Positions 15,055-24,759 of a DNA stretch of 64,000 nucleotides are shown piece by piece (the stretch's first letter is position 1; every line of letters begins with the position of its first letter). The notes under the pieces are model-generated. The model searched no databases. It was not told the origin of the DNA and worked only from the letters and a program-made list of their open reading frames with translations. The translations under genes and the position numbers were made by a program. The stretch is from Clostridia bacterium (lineage in GTDB: Bacteria > Bacillota > Clostridia > Oscillospirales > Acutalibacteraceae). The stretch lies in contig JAFSAR010000020.1 of assembly GCA_017442225.1 (NCBI GenBank), positions 34,353 through 98,352 of the forward strand, given 5' to 3'.

Positions 15055-16266
15055 ATGCAGGATAATAAATTTAACATTAATGATGACGATTTTATAATCG
15101 GTAAGGGCTTTAATGTGGATGAGCCTGAACAAAAGGGCAAGAAAAAGCGAGGTAAGCGCAAAGCAAAGAACGGAAATTCGGTTGTCAAAAACGTAATTTG
15201 GATTGCTTGTATTATTATAGTATCGGTAGGCCTTGGCGTTACCTGTATTTATGCGGGCGCGGACTATCTTGGCCTTGGTTTTGGCAGAGGCGAGGTTGTT
15301 CAAATGGACGTACCGATGGGCTCGTCAACCGTGGCAATTGCCGAAAAGCTTGAAGAGTCGGGCGCTGTTAAAATGCCGATGCTTTTTAGGGTTTACTCAA
15401 AGCTAAAGGGTTATGAAAGCGATTACAAGTACGGTCTTTACACCTTTAACACCGAGGCAGGCTATGAAGAAATCGCCTATATGCTTATGAACGACGGTGC
15501 CAAAGCCGAAAGCGTTAAGGTGACAATTCCCGAGGGTACGGGCATTAACGATTACACCAAAAATGTAAACGGCGAGGACGTTGTTGTAAAGGGCATTGCT
15601 ACTATACTTGAAGAAAAAGGAGTATGTTCAAAATCCGATTTTCTTTACGCTTTAAATGAGGTTGCGTTTGATACCGATTTACTTAAAAATTGCAACGTCG
15701 GTAAGACTTATTATTCACTCGAAGGATATTTGTTCCCTGACACCTATGATTTTTATGCCTACGATTCTGCCGAGTGTGCGCAGATGGTAGTTGAGCGTAT
15801 GATAGCTCAGACCGAAAACAAAATAACCGACGATATGTATAAGCGTGCCGAAGAAATGGGCTATACAATGAACGAGATTCTTACGATGGCTTCTATTATT
15901 CAGATGGAAGCAGGTCAGAGTACAGACGAAATGGCAAACGTTGCTGCCGTTTTTTACAACCGTCTTGACAGTGACGATTTCGGAACACTCGGCTCAAGCC
16001 CTACCTGCTATTACGGCGAATCGTTTAGAAATGACGACGGCAGATATGATACCTATAAGGCGACAGGCTTGCCACCGGGACCGCTTTGCTCACCCGGACT
16101 TGACGCTATAAAAGCGGCGCTTTACCCCGCAGAAAAGGACGGATATTATTATTTTGTTACCGATAGCGAGGGTAATTTCTATTACCACAAAACAATGGCA
16201 GAGCAAAATGCCACAATAGCAAAACTGCAGCAGGGTGGAAATTGGATATATGAGTACTTTGACTAA
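15055..16266 (+). CDS. mltG: Endolytic murein transglycosylase MltG
   Basis: A 403-residue inner-membrane enzyme that cuts nascent glycan strands and helps set their length. A basic cytosolic part (KKKRGKRKAK) is followed by one membrane helix (about residues 45-67), a LysM-like region and the YceG domain. Visible motifs are LEGYLFPDTYDFY, ILTMASIIQMEAG (its Glu is the expected catalytic acid) and TGLPPGPLCSPG. GGAGATAG precedes the start. The next gene (U32 family) begins inside its last 17 bases, matching the mltG-trhP order (yrrL to yrrO) of Bacillus. Confidence 0.93.
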   Translation: MQDNKFNINDDDFIIGKGFNVDEPEQKGKKKRGKRKAKNGNSVVKNVIWIACIIIVSVGLGVTCIYAGADYLGLGFGRGEVVQMDVPMGSSTVAIAEKLEESGAVKMPMLFRVYSKLKGYESDYKYGLYTFNTEAGYEEIAYMLMNDGAKAESVKVTIPEGTGINDYTKNVNGEDVVVKGIATILEEKGVCSKSDFLYALNEVAFDTDLLKNCNVGKTYYSLEGYLFPDTYDFYAYDSAECAQMVVERMIAQTENKITDDMYKRAEEMGYTMNEILTMASIIQMEAGQSTDEMANVAAVFYNRLDSDDFGTLGSSPTCYYGESFRNDDGRYDTYKATGLPPGPLCSPGLDAIKAALYPAEKDGYYYFVTDSEGNFYYHKTMAEQNATIAKLQQGGNWIYEYFD

Positions 16267-17485
16267 TAAAAAACCCACTTTGGAACTGCTTTGCCCTGCG
16301 GGTGACCTGAGCCGCCTTAAAACTGCGGTGGATTTTGGCGCTGACGCTGTTTATATTGCTGGCGAGGAATTTGGCATGCGAACGGCAAGCGCAAACTTTA
16401 ACCGCGAGGATTTAAAGGCGGGTGTTGACTATGCCCATATCCACGGCGTAAAGGTGCACGTAACCTGTAATACAATTCCGCACGAGGATGAAATCGCGCG
16501 TCTGCCCGAATTTTTGACATACTTAAACGAAATCGGCGTCGATGCTGTAATCGCATCTGACCTTGGCACTATCGGTATGGTAAAGCAGTACGCGCCAAAC
16601 TGTGAACTACATGTATCGGTGCAGTCGGGCATTGTAAACAGCGCGACTGCTAATGCGTTTTATGAAATGGGCGCCAAGCGCGTGGTTTTGGCGCGCGAGT
16701 TATCGCTCGAAGAAATCGCAAAAATTCGCACCAACACTCCACCTGAGCTTGAAATTGAGGCATTTGCTCACGGCGCTATGTGTGTGTCTTTTTCGGCAAG
16801 GTGTCTGCTTTCAAGCTATATGACAGGTCGTGATGCCAACCGCGGTGACTGTGCTCAACCTTGTCGTTGGAGTTACAGCCTTATGGAAGAAAAACGACCG
16901 GGTCAATACTTTGATATTACCGAAACCGAAAAGGGAACTTATATATTAAATGCAAACGATATGTGTATGGCGCCGCATCTTGATAAGATGTTAGCGGCAG
17001 GTGTATCAAGTATTAAGATTGAGGGAAGAGCCAAAACCGAATATTATGTGGCAGTTACTGCCAATGCCTATCGCGGCGCTATTGATAGTTTAAATGCTTC
17101 AAATGGCGATTGGGTGTTGCCAAAGTGGGTAAGCGATGAGCTTAACAAAATGAGCCACCGCACATACTCAACAGGATTTTATTTTGGTCGTCCCGAAAAC
17201 GCGCAAACCTATGAAAATGCAGGATATATCCGCGATTATGCTATTGCGGCGGTTGTGGACGGATATGAGGACGGTTGCATTGTGGCAACCCTTAAAAATA
17301 AGTTTTTAAGCGGTACTACGCTTGACTGTTTAGAGGCGGGCAGTATTCCGTTTGTGGTTGATACAACCACTCTTTATGATGAAAAGGGTAAGCAAATTGA
17401 AAGCGCATATCAGCCTATGATGCAAATTGAAATTCCATTTGAGCGTGAAGTAAAATCGGGTTCAATGCTAAGAATGAAGGTATAA
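16250..17485 (+). CDS. trhP: Peptidase U32 family / tRNA 5-hydroxyuridine modification protein TrhP-like
   Basis: ATG 16250 (411 residues) has GGTGGAAA upstream, inside mltG. The N terminus LLCPAGDLSRLKTAVDFGAD is the standard U32 opening. The signature EAFAHGAMCVSFSARCLLSS is followed by GDCAQPCRWSY, giving four cysteines for the [4Fe-4S] cluster. Family members TrhP/YrrO install 5-hydroxyuridine at tRNA position 34 using prephenate. They were long annotated as collagenase-like proteases. The TrhP assignment here rests on family and on the conserved position after mltG. Confidence 0.85.
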   Translation: MSTLTNKKPTLELLCPAGDLSRLKTAVDFGADAVYIAGEEFGMRTASANFNREDLKAGVDYAHIHGVKVHVTCNTIPHEDEIARLPEFLTYLNEIGVDAVIASDLGTIGMVKQYAPNCELHVSVQSGIVNSATANAFYEMGAKRVVLARELSLEEIAKIRTNTPPELEIEAFAHGAMCVSFSARCLLSSYMTGRDANRGDCAQPCRWSYSLMEEKRPGQYFDITETEKGTYILNANDMCMAPHLDKMLAAGVSSIKIEGRAKTEYYVAVTANAYRGAIDSLNASNGDWVLPKWVSDELNKMSHRTYSTGFYFGRPENAQTYENAGYIRDYAIAAVVDGYEDGCIVATLKNKFLSGTTLDCLEAGSIPFVVDTTTLYDEKGKQIESAYQPMMQIEIPFEREVKSGSMLRMKV

Positions 17486-17565
17486 AGATTATAATTGTAC
17501 CCTTGCAAAATATGTCAAATTATGGTAGAATAACTCTACTTGAAAAAATAAAGGAGTCTTTAAAG

Positions 17566-18138
17566 ATGAAAAAGGAAGTATTAGTTGAAATTTCAGCTCG
17601 TCACGTACACGTAACAAAAGAAACACTTGAAACATTGTTTGGTGCAGGTCACACCCTTACAAACAAAAAAGACTTGTCCCAGCCGGGTCAATTTGCTTGT
17701 GAAGAAAAGGTTACAGTTGTTGGCCCCAAGGGCAGCCTTAAAGCATCAATCCTTGGTCCTTGCCGTCCCGCAGATCAGGTAGAGCTTTCTCTTACCGACG
17801 CTCGTACAATCGGTGTTGTAGCCCCCATTCGCGAGTCAGGTGACGTTGCAGGCTCTGGCGCTTGCAAGCTGGTTGGTCCTTGCGGCGAGGTAGAGCTTAC
17901 CGAAGGTGTAATCGCTGCAAAGCGTCACATACATATGACTTGTGCTGACGGTGAAAAGTACGGCATCGTTGACAAGCAGATTGTTAGCGTTAAAATTCCT
18001 ACCGAGGATAGAGCGCTTGTGTTCGGCGACGTTGTAGCACGCGTTAGCGACAGTTATGCGCTTGCTATGCACATTGATACCGACGAGGCAAATGCCGCTT
18101 GTGTTCCAGGTAGCTGCATTGGTGAAATCCTTGACTAA
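17566..18138 (+). CDS. pduL: Phosphate propanoyltransferase / phosphotransacetylase, PduL-like
   Basis: ATG 17566 with AAGGAG upstream gives 190 residues. The two His-rich metal-binding motifs of PduL are present: ISARHVHVT near the N terminus and AAKRHIHMT in the second beta-barrel. The enzyme exchanges CoA and phosphate on acetyl or propionyl groups. In many bacteria PduL sits in a microcompartment and carries an N-terminal encapsulation peptide. Here no shell genes are nearby and the N terminus starts directly at the catalytic domain. This points to a cytosolic phosphotransacetylase for acetate formation. It overlaps hemW by 8 bases. Confidence 0.88.
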   Translation: MKKEVLVEISARHVHVTKETLETLFGAGHTLTNKKDLSQPGQFACEEKVTVVGPKGSLKASILGPCRPADQVELSLTDARTIGVVAPIRESGDVAGSGACKLVGPCGEVELTEGVIAAKRHIHMTCADGEKYGIVDKQIVSVKIPTEDRALVFGDVVARVSDSYALAMHIDTDEANAACVPGSCIGEILD

Positions 18139-19231
18139 TCCGTTAGGACTTTATATTCACATACCTTTTTGTGCAAAAAAATGCAATTATTGTGATTTTT
18201 ACTCAGCGGTTTATAACAAAGATACATTAAGTGCTTATCTTGACGCATTAAAGGGTGAAATAAAAAAATGGGGCGGCACTATACACCGCCCCATTGATAC
18301 TGTTTATATAGGCGGCGGCACACCGTCGCTTTTGGGTGAAGAGATTTTATCTCTTGTTGATTGTATAAATACAAACTTTACAGTATTACCTGATGCTGAA
18401 ATTACGGTAGAATCAAACCCAAGCTCAAGTGGTGAGTTTTTGTCTTTTGCCAAAGCGGCAGGGGTAAACCGATTGTCTATCGGTGTGCAATCAGGTTGTG
18501 ATAAAACACTCAAAATTTTAGGCCGTACTCACACGGCGGCTGATGCCGTAAATACAGTTCAAAATGCCCGGGAATTAGGCTTTGACAATATCTCGGTTGA
18601 CCTGATGATTGCTCTTCCTCACAGCAATTTGCAAACGCTGAAAGGTGATATTGATTTTATGCTGTCACTAAACCCCGAACACATTTCGGCTTATATTTTG
18701 AAAGTAGAGCAAAATACCGTGTTTTCAAAAAAATATGATACTTTGGGTTTGCCCGATGATGATGCGGCGGCAGAGCAATATCTTTATATGTGTGAGGCTT
18801 TAGCGAAAAACGGGTATAATCATTATGAAATATCCAATTTTTCACGCGAAGGATATGAGAGCCGCCACAATATGAAATATTGGGAATGTCGGGATTATTT
18901 AGGAATAGGCCCTGCGGCACATTCTTGCCTTGACGGCAAGCGATTTTATTATCCTCGCGATTTGCAGGGATTTGTCAAGGAGCCGAAAACCATTTCTGAC
19001 GGTGCAGGCGGTGATCACGCCGAACAGCTTATGCTTGGACTTCGCTTATCAAAGGGTGTAAACTTTGATGAAATTTACGGTGAGATGCCCCAAAATATAA
19101 AAAAGAAAATTACCCTGCTTGAAAAGGCGGGTTATATAAAAGTAAATCTACCGCATATTTCACTTACAAACAGCGGTATGCTTATTTCAAACAGCATTAT
19201 TACGGAGTTGTTAGAAGATGAAGACATTTAA
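18131..19231 (+). CDS. hemW: Radical SAM heme chaperone HemW-like
   Basis: The reading frame extends upstream inside pduL; the most plausible start is TTG 18131, with GGTG 6 bases before it (366 residues). GTG 18122 is an alternative. The radical SAM motif CAKKCNYC (CxxxCxxC) lies close to the N terminus in IHIPFCAKKCNYCDFYS, followed by GGGTPSLL and SIGVQS. HemW proteins carry heme to target proteins and were earlier labelled coproporphyrinogen III oxidase (HemN). No heme synthesis genes are visible here. It overlaps the next gene by 14 bases. Confidence 0.88.
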   Translation: MTNPLGLYIHIPFCAKKCNYCDFYSAVYNKDTLSAYLDALKGEIKKWGGTIHRPIDTVYIGGGTPSLLGEEILSLVDCINTNFTVLPDAEITVESNPSSSGEFLSFAKAAGVNRLSIGVQSGCDKTLKILGRTHTAADAVNTVQNARELGFDNISVDLMIALPHSNLQTLKGDIDFMLSLNPEHISAYILKVEQNTVFSKKYDTLGLPDDDAAAEQYLYMCEALAKNGYNHYEISNFSREGYESRHNMKYWECRDYLGIGPAAHSCLDGKRFYYPRDLQGFVKEPKTISDGAGGDHAEQLMLGLRLSKGVNFDEIYGEMPQNIKKKITLLEKAGYIKVNLPHISLTNSGMLISNSIITELLEDEDI

Positions 19232-19823
19232 AATACATTTAATCCGTCACGGCGCCACCGATGCAAACACGGCTGGTATGTATATCGGCAATCGCACTGA
19301 TTTACCGCTTTCACCTGAAGGTGTGCGCGAGCTACAGCAGATGCGTGAGGCGATCGAATACCCCGATATTGAACGGCTTTATACAAGTCCTATGCTTCGT
19401 TGTAAACAAAGCGCAAATATTATTTACCCCGGTTTTGAGCCGCATATTATAGATGAGCTTACCGAATATGATTTTGGTGAGTTTGAGGGTAAAATCGCAA
19501 GCCAACTTGAGCTTATGCCCGAGTATGCCGAGTGGACAAGCGGCAAGCTGGAAGCGCCAGCAGGTGGCGAGACCACACGGAATTTTGTAAAGCGTCAGGC
19601 GCTCGCGCTCAATATGATTGTTCGCGATATGATGCAACACGATGTGACAAGCGCGGGTGTTATAATGCACGGAGGGGCTATTATGATGTTATTGGCTTCT
19701 TGTGCCGTACCGCGTAAACATTCAGTAGAGTGGACAAGTGACAACGGACGCGGATACTCGGTTATGATTACACCGTCGCTCTATCATTCAAGTGGAATAA
19801 TTGAAGTATACGATATAATTTAA
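19218..19823 (+). CDS. Histidine phosphatase family protein
   Basis: A 201-residue phosphoglycerate-mutase-like fold. The catalytic RHG triad is at residues 10-12 (LIRHGATDAN), a conserved Arg/Ser stretch is in LYTSPMLRCKQSA, the Glu is in EYDFGEFEG, and the second His is in GVIMHGGAIMML. Substrates vary across the family (phosphoglycerate, alpha-ribazole phosphate, others) and cannot be fixed from sequence. It overlaps hemW by 14 bases and is followed by ung after 10 bases, so it is part of the same long operon. Confidence 0.87.
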   Translation: MKTFKIHLIRHGATDANTAGMYIGNRTDLPLSPEGVRELQQMREAIEYPDIERLYTSPMLRCKQSANIIYPGFEPHIIDELTEYDFGEFEGKIASQLELMPEYAEWTSGKLEAPAGGETTRNFVKRQALALNMIVRDMMQHDVTSAGVIMHGGAIMMLLASCAVPRKHSVEWTSDNGRGYSVMITPSLYHSSGIIEVYDII

Positions 19824-19833
19824 GGTGTGAATT

Positions 19834-20502
19834 ATGGTAAATATAGGCAACGATTGGGATACAATTTTAGCGGATGAATGGCAAAAGCCGTATTATATAA
19901 ATCTTCGCGGCTTTTTAAAAACTGAATACCAAAGTCGTACTATATATCCCGATATGAACGATATATTCAATGCTCTGCGTTATACCTCGTATGCCGATAC
20001 AAAGGTGGTAATCATAGGACAAGACCCTTATCACGGTGCCCGCCAAGCTCACGGACTTTGTTTTTCAGTCCAAAAGGGCATAGAGCCGCCACCGTCGCTT
20101 AAAAATATTTATAAAGAACTGCACGATGATATAGGTTTTGAAATACCAAATCACGGTGAACTTACCTCTTGGGCGCATCAAGGTGTATTAATGCTTAATG
20201 CTGTGCTGACCGTACGTGAGGCATCACCCAACAGTCATAAAGGTATGGGTTGGGAGCGGTTTACCGATAGGGTAATCGCTGAACTCGATAAAAAGCAGAC
20301 ACCCGTTGTCTTTTTGCTTTGGGGAGCAAATGCACGTAAAAAGGCAGAAATAATCACAAATCCTATACATAAAAAGTTGATTACCGTGCATCCAAGTCCC
20401 TTGTCTGCATATAACGGTTTTTTCGGCTGCAAGCATTTTTCGAAAACCAACGAAATATTATTATCCAGCGGTCAGACTCCAATAGACTGGACTATAAAAT
20501 AG
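19834..20502 (+). CDS. ung: Uracil-DNA glycosylase (family 1)
   Basis: A 222-residue UDG. The water-activating loop GQDPYHG places the catalytic Asp at residue 64, as in E. coli Ung. The uracil-recognition stretch is AHGLCFSV, the Pro-rich loop is EPPPSLKNIYKEL, and the Leu-intercalation loop is HPSPLSAYNGFFG, with its His. It removes uracil from DNA. With ThyX, Tmk and the dUTPase at 58346, the window covers both making dTMP and keeping uracil out of DNA. AAGGTGTGA is its ribosome binding site. Confidence 0.95.
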   Translation: MVNIGNDWDTILADEWQKPYYINLRGFLKTEYQSRTIYPDMNDIFNALRYTSYADTKVVIIGQDPYHGARQAHGLCFSVQKGIEPPPSLKNIYKELHDDIGFEIPNHGELTSWAHQGVLMLNAVLTVREASPNSHKGMGWERFTDRVIAELDKKQTPVVFLLWGANARKKAEIITNPIHKKLITVHPSPLSAYNGFFGCKHFSKTNEILLSSGQTPIDWTIK

Positions 20503-20513
20503 GAGATTTAATT

Positions 20514-20780
20514 ATGAAATCAACAGGAATTATACGCGGTCTTGACAATATGGGTAGAGTAGTTATACCTAAAGAAATAAGGAAATTTCTTGATATGACT
20601 GAGGGCAAAGACGAATTTGAAATTTATATGCAAGATGACTGCATCGTGCTTAAAAAGCATAAACCCACCTGTATTTTTTGTAATGCGGAAGAAAATTGCA
20701 TAGAGTTTGAAAATCAAATGGTATGCAAAAAGTGTATTGATAAAATGCAGATTATAAAAGAAGAAAATAGTAATATATAA
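20514..20780 (+). CDS. AbrB-family transition-state regulator with C-terminal zinc ribbon
   Basis: An 88-residue protein. Residues 1-50 form a SpoVT/AbrB swapped-hairpin DNA-binding domain (IIRGLDNMGRVVIPKEIRKF), the form typical of AbrB/Abh/SpoVT. The C-terminal part has CIFCNAEENC and CKKC, a probable metal-binding ribbon in place of the AbrB C-domain. AbrB-type regulators control growth-to-stationary-phase genes in spore formers. GGAGATTT precedes it 11 bases after ung, and a strong terminator follows, so it closes the operon that began at thyX. Confidence 0.87.
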   Translation: MKSTGIIRGLDNMGRVVIPKEIRKFLDMTEGKDEFEIYMQDDCIVLKKHKPTCIFCNAEENCIEFENQMVCKKCIDKMQIIKEENSNI

Positions 20781-20784
20781 ATTA

Positions 20785-20811
20785 AATCCCACCGTTTTAT
20801 CGGTGGGATTA
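20785..20811. terminator. Bidirectional terminator
   Basis: AATCCCACCG paired with CGGTGGGATT around a 6-base TTTTAT loop, between the AbrB-type gene (plus) and the YwlG-family gene (minus). Confidence 0.8.
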
Positions 20812-20815
20812 CTAT

Positions 20816-21367
20816 TTATTTTATATTTTCTTGGTAGCAGGCTCTTTCACCACCAATAAATTTTGGTCGTGTACGAGCAAATACTACTGATGCCTCACCA
20901 ATTTTGTTTATAGACAATCTTATCGGTACGGCAACCTCTTTTAAGTGCATACCGATAAGCGTGTTGCCTATATCAAGTCCGGCACTGGCTTTAACGTGCT
21001 CAACTGCTACGGGGTGCGCCATATTTTGCCATACCGTTGTGGCAAATGAGCCCCCTGCCTTTACCTGAGGGCAGACATTTACTATCTCATATCCAAATTT
21101 TTCAGTTGCCTCTTGCTCTAAAATAAGCGCGCGGTTAAGATGCTCACAGCACTGCGCCGCAAGGTAAATGCCTTTTTGCTTTAAAATAGGATAAATGCCG
21201 TCAAATACAGCCTTTGCCGCATCTATACTGGATGCCTTGCCGATATCGCCGCCCATAATTTCGCTCGACGAGCAACCGATTACTAATATTTCGCCCGACT
21301 TAATACCTGATATTTCTATAAGCTCGGTTATAGCTTTCTTTGCCTGCATTTTTATATTACTTAACAT
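20816..21367 (-). CDS. ywlG: DUF436 / TIGR01440 family protein (YwlG-like)
   Basis: A 183-residue protein conserved in Firmicutes. The N-terminal region SGIKSGEILVIGCSSSE and the stretches LAAQCCEHLNRALILE and VEHVKASAGLDIGNTLIGMH are family hallmarks. The two conserved cysteines in QCCEHLNR suggest metal or redox chemistry, but no activity is established. It is a single gene, convergent with the AbrB-type gene. AGGTGAT precedes ATG 21367. Confidence 0.85.
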   Translation of the reverse strand: MLSNIKMQAKKAITELIEISGIKSGEILVIGCSSSEIMGGDIGKASSIDAAKAVFDGIYPILKQKGIYLAAQCCEHLNRALILEQEATEKFGYEIVNVCPQVKAGGSFATTVWQNMAHPVAVEHVKASAGLDIGNTLIGMHLKEVAVPIRLSINKIGEASVVFARTRPKFIGGERACYQENIK

Positions 21368-21457
21368 ATCATCACCTATGAGGTATTATAATCCAAAACA
21401 TTATTATATTCAACAAATTTTTAATGTACCGATTTCGACACATTAAGATAATTATAA

Positions 21458-21486
21458 TTGTATTGTAAAAGTAAATGTGGTAAAAT
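21458..21486 (+). promoter_or_regulatory. Promoter of addBA
   Basis: TTGTAT at 21458-21463, a 17-bp spacer, TAAAAT at 21481-21486, about 20 bases before the addB ribosome binding site AAAGGCGG. Confidence 0.5.
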
Positions 21487-21507
21487 GGTTTTAAAGGCGG
21501 TGGATAA

Positions 21508-24500
21508 ATGTTACAGTTTGTTTTAGGTCGCGCGTCAAGTGGCAAAACCTATTGGGTAACAGAAAAAATTGCAGGGTGTATTGCGCAGGGTGAAAACCCT
21601 GTTCTTTTGGTACCCGAACAGTTTTCGTTTGAAAGCGAAAAAAATGTTCTTGACCGTGTGGGAGACGGCGCAGCGCAGCGGGTATCTGTTATCAGCTTTA
21701 CCCGTCTTTGCGACGAGGTAGAGCGTATTGCGGGTGGTGTGTGCGGTGAAAGCATTACCGATGCGGACCGAGTAATTCTGATGAGCCGTGCGCTAAACTT
21801 GTGCCGCGACGACCTTAAACGCTTTAAAAAATACGTATCGTCAAAAAGCTTTGCCAGCCTTATGATTGACACGGTAGGCGAATTTAAAATGAATTTTATA
21901 TCGGCAGAGGATCTGCGCTACGCGGCAGACAACGCCGACGATGAGCAGTTAAAGTTAAAGCTGCTTGATACGGCGCTAATTTACGAAAATTACGATATGA
22001 TTGTAGCCGAGAAATTTATCGACAACACCGACCGACTGACAAAACTTTATTACGCGTTAGAAAATTACAGATATTTTGAAAACAAAACTGTTTTTATAGA
22101 TTCCTTTAAAGGCTTTTCGGGTCAGCAGTACAAGATACTTGAGAGAATTGTGTCTCAGGCGTCATCCGTTACGGTAACGCTTACCGATAACCCTGCCGAC
22201 ACACGTGATTTCGGGCTATTCTCGAATATTAAAAGGGTTAAAAATCGCATAGCTTCTATCGCTCGCAAATTTTCCGTGCGTGTGGCGGAGGATATGGTTT
22301 TAGACCGTAAAAACTATGCATACGACGACCTAACTGCGCTTGAAGATTTTATGGCTACGGGCAAGACAGATTTTGACGGTAAGTGCGATAATATTGCCGT
22401 TTGCCGCGCCGACAGCGTTTACAGCGAGGCTGATTTCGTTGCGCGTAATATCAGGCGGATTGTGCGCGAAAAGGGCGCGAGATATAGCGATTTTGTTATA
22501 ATTGCGCGTGACACCGCGCCTTATGAGGACGCTTTGGAGGTTGCTTGCAAAAAGAATAATATCAGCTGTTTTATAGACAGGCGTATGCCGCTTGTCACTC
22601 TGCCTACCGCATCGGCGGTATTGGCGGCGGCAAACGTGGCAAAAAGCTTTTCTACCGAAAACATACTGCGTTTTCATAAATCGGGGCTTGATATATTAAG
22701 CCTTGATGAAATCGCGACGCTTGAAAACTATACGTATCTTTGGAACATTGACGGCGCACTCTGGAAAAATGAGTGGACAATGGACCCCGACGGCTTTATG
22801 GCAGACGGGGAATTATCTGTCGCAAAACGCGAGAGGCTTACAGTTTTAAATGAACTACGCAAAAAGGCGATAGACCCGCTTGTCACACTTAAAGATAATT
22901 TTAAAGGTAACGCGAAAAACATGGCGGGCGCTTTAGTGCGCTTGCTTGATGACACAAATGCCGCCGAGCGTTTGAAAAGTCTTTCAAAGCAATACGGCGA
23001 CACACTTTACCGTGACGCCGTTCGTAAGTCGTGGGACAGCGTTATGAAAATTTTAAACAGTCTTGCCGTTTGCTTTGGCGAGGCGGAAATCAAGGGCTCT
23101 GAATTTTGCGAGGCGTTAAGGTCGGCATTGTCGCTTGAAACGGTTGGCGTAATACCGCAGATGATGGATGAGGCTATCTTTGGCGCGGCAGACCGCATCA
23201 GACCGTCGCGACCAAAATACGCATTTATTATGGGCGCAAACCAAGGGGTATTTCCGCGCTTAGAGCAAAAAAGCGGACTCTTTTCAAACAGCGAACGCGA
23301 AAAGCTTATTTCGTTAGAAATAGACATACCCGACAAAACCTTTTCTTTGGCGGTGGACGAGGAAAGCTTGCTTTACAGCAACGTGTGCTGCGCGTCCCAC
23401 GGTGTGTTTATAAGCTATACCGCTACATTTGACGGCGCCACAGCCGCCGAGCCGTCGGCGTTTGTAGGCGATATACAAGACAACTTTGATTGCGAATATT
23501 TTACCGAGCCCTTTGCTTTGCAGGATGATTATTTACCCGAAAGCCGCGAAGATACTTTCTCGTTGCTTTGCGGCAGTTTGTCGAAAGAAAATAAGGACAC
23601 AAAAACACTGATAAAAGCGCTTGAAGAGAGCGAATATACAGGTCGTATAGACACCGTTTTACAAAGCCGCAGCCGCGTAATACACTCAATCAGCGACGAT
23701 ACGGCAAAGCAATTGTTTGGCGACAGAATCACAATGTCACCCTCCAAATTTGATACCTTTAACCGTTGCCGTTTTATGTATTTTTGCCGTTACGGACTGC
23801 GCGTAGAGCGTCTTCAGCCTGCCGAGTTTAACGCTATGCAGCGCGGTACTGTGGTGCATTACGTTCTGCAAAGGGTGGTAGAGGAGCACGGAAAAAATTT
23901 ATCGCAATTTGAAAAGTCCGAAATTTCAAATCTAGTAGAAAAATACACTAAAGAATATCTTGATATGATTGCGGGCTTTAGTGATATTGAAACCCCGTAT
24001 CTTAAATATCTGATATCCACCATCAAGCGAACACTCAAATACGTTGTGGAAAGGCTGGCTCTTGAGTTTGCCCAGAGCGATTTTACGCCCGTAAAATGCG
24101 AGCTTAGAATAGGCTATGACGGCGATCTGCCCGAAATCAAGATACCTATTGAAAACAGCGGCACATTGGAGCTTATAGGTGTTGTTGACCGACTTGATAC
24201 CTGGAACGGATATATAAGAATAATCGACTATAAAACGGGCCATAGAGATTTTAAGCTTCCAGATATTCTTTTCGGTCAGAATATGCAGATGCTGATATAT
24301 CTTTATGCCGTCGCCCGCAGCGAGCAGTTTGGAGCCAGGTCGGCTGGTATACTGTATATGCCCGCAAGCCGCGACAAAAACGACTCAAAATCGGCGCGTC
24401 GTATGAACGGTCTTATCGCCGCTGACGAGGCGTTGATTACGGCTATGGACAAAGAAAATAAAGGCGAATTTGTACCCAAGTTTTCCGAAAAGTCTCCCTC

Positions 24501-24759
24501 TGACAGTTTTATAAAAGAAGAGGACTTTATTAAGATTTTCGAATTTATAGAGAACAAGTTAAAGCGCACGGGCAGCGCGATTTACGGCGGAGACATAGCC
24601 GCAGACCCCGTTGACGGGCTCGACAGCGGCGCGTGCAAATACTGCGAATACCAAAGTGTTTGCCGTATCGGTGACGAGGCTCACGTTAAGGTGCCAAAGC
24701 TTACAAACGCAGAGGTATTGGAAGAAATAGAAAGGCAGGTGACGGGAGATGGCGTTTAA
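21508..24759 (+). CDS. addB: Helicase-nuclease AddAB, subunit AddB
   Basis: A 1083-residue subunit. An N-terminal P-loop (GRASSGKT, residues 7-14) belongs to a helicase-like domain used for Chi recognition rather than unwinding. The C-terminal RecB-type nuclease domain has IIDYKTGH (Asp-x-Lys catalytic pair) and the iron-sulfur cysteines: one in FNRCRFMYFC and the group CKYCEYQSVC (CxxCx5C) near the end. AddAB resects double-strand breaks to load RecA in place of RecBCD. It overlaps addA by 11 bases. Confidence 0.95.
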   Translation: MLQFVLGRASSGKTYWVTEKIAGCIAQGENPVLLVPEQFSFESEKNVLDRVGDGAAQRVSVISFTRLCDEVERIAGGVCGESITDADRVILMSRALNLCRDDLKRFKKYVSSKSFASLMIDTVGEFKMNFISAEDLRYAADNADDEQLKLKLLDTALIYENYDMIVAEKFIDNTDRLTKLYYALENYRYFENKTVFIDSFKGFSGQQYKILERIVSQASSVTVTLTDNPADTRDFGLFSNIKRVKNRIASIARKFSVRVAEDMVLDRKNYAYDDLTALEDFMATGKTDFDGKCDNIAVCRADSVYSEADFVARNIRRIVREKGARYSDFVIIARDTAPYEDALEVACKKNNISCFIDRRMPLVTLPTASAVLAAANVAKSFSTENILRFHKSGLDILSLDEIATLENYTYLWNIDGALWKNEWTMDPDGFMADGELSVAKRERLTVLNELRKKAIDPLVTLKDNFKGNAKNMAGALVRLLDDTNAAERLKSLSKQYGDTLYRDAVRKSWDSVMKILNSLAVCFGEAEIKGSEFCEALRSALSLETVGVIPQMMDEAIFGAADRIRPSRPKYAFIMGANQGVFPRLEQKSGLFSNSEREKLISLEIDIPDKTFSLAVDEESLLYSNVCCASHGVFISYTATFDGATAAEPSAFVGDIQDNFDCEYFTEPFALQDDYLPESREDTFSLLCGSLSKENKDTKTLIKALEESEYTGRIDTVLQSRSRVIHSISDDTAKQLFGDRITMSPSKFDTFNRCRFMYFCRYGLRVERLQPAEFNAMQRGTVVHYVLQRVVEEHGKNLSQFEKSEISNLVEKYTKEYLDMIAGFSDIETPYLKYLISTIKRTLKYVVERLALEFAQSDFTPVKCELRIGYDGDLPEIKIPIENSGTLELIGVVDRLDTWNGYIRIIDYKTGHRDFKLPDILFGQNMQMLIYLYAVARSEQFGARSAGILYMPASRDKNDSKSARRMNGLIAADEALITAMDKENKGEFVPKFSEKSPSDSFIKEEDFIKIFEFIENKLKRTGSAIYGGDIAADPVDGLDSGACKYCEYQSVCRIGDEAHVKVPKLTNAEVLEEIERQVTGDGV

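Noticed and set aside
17566..18138. Microcompartment locus
   Set aside because: No shell, encapsulation or signature enzyme genes are in the window.
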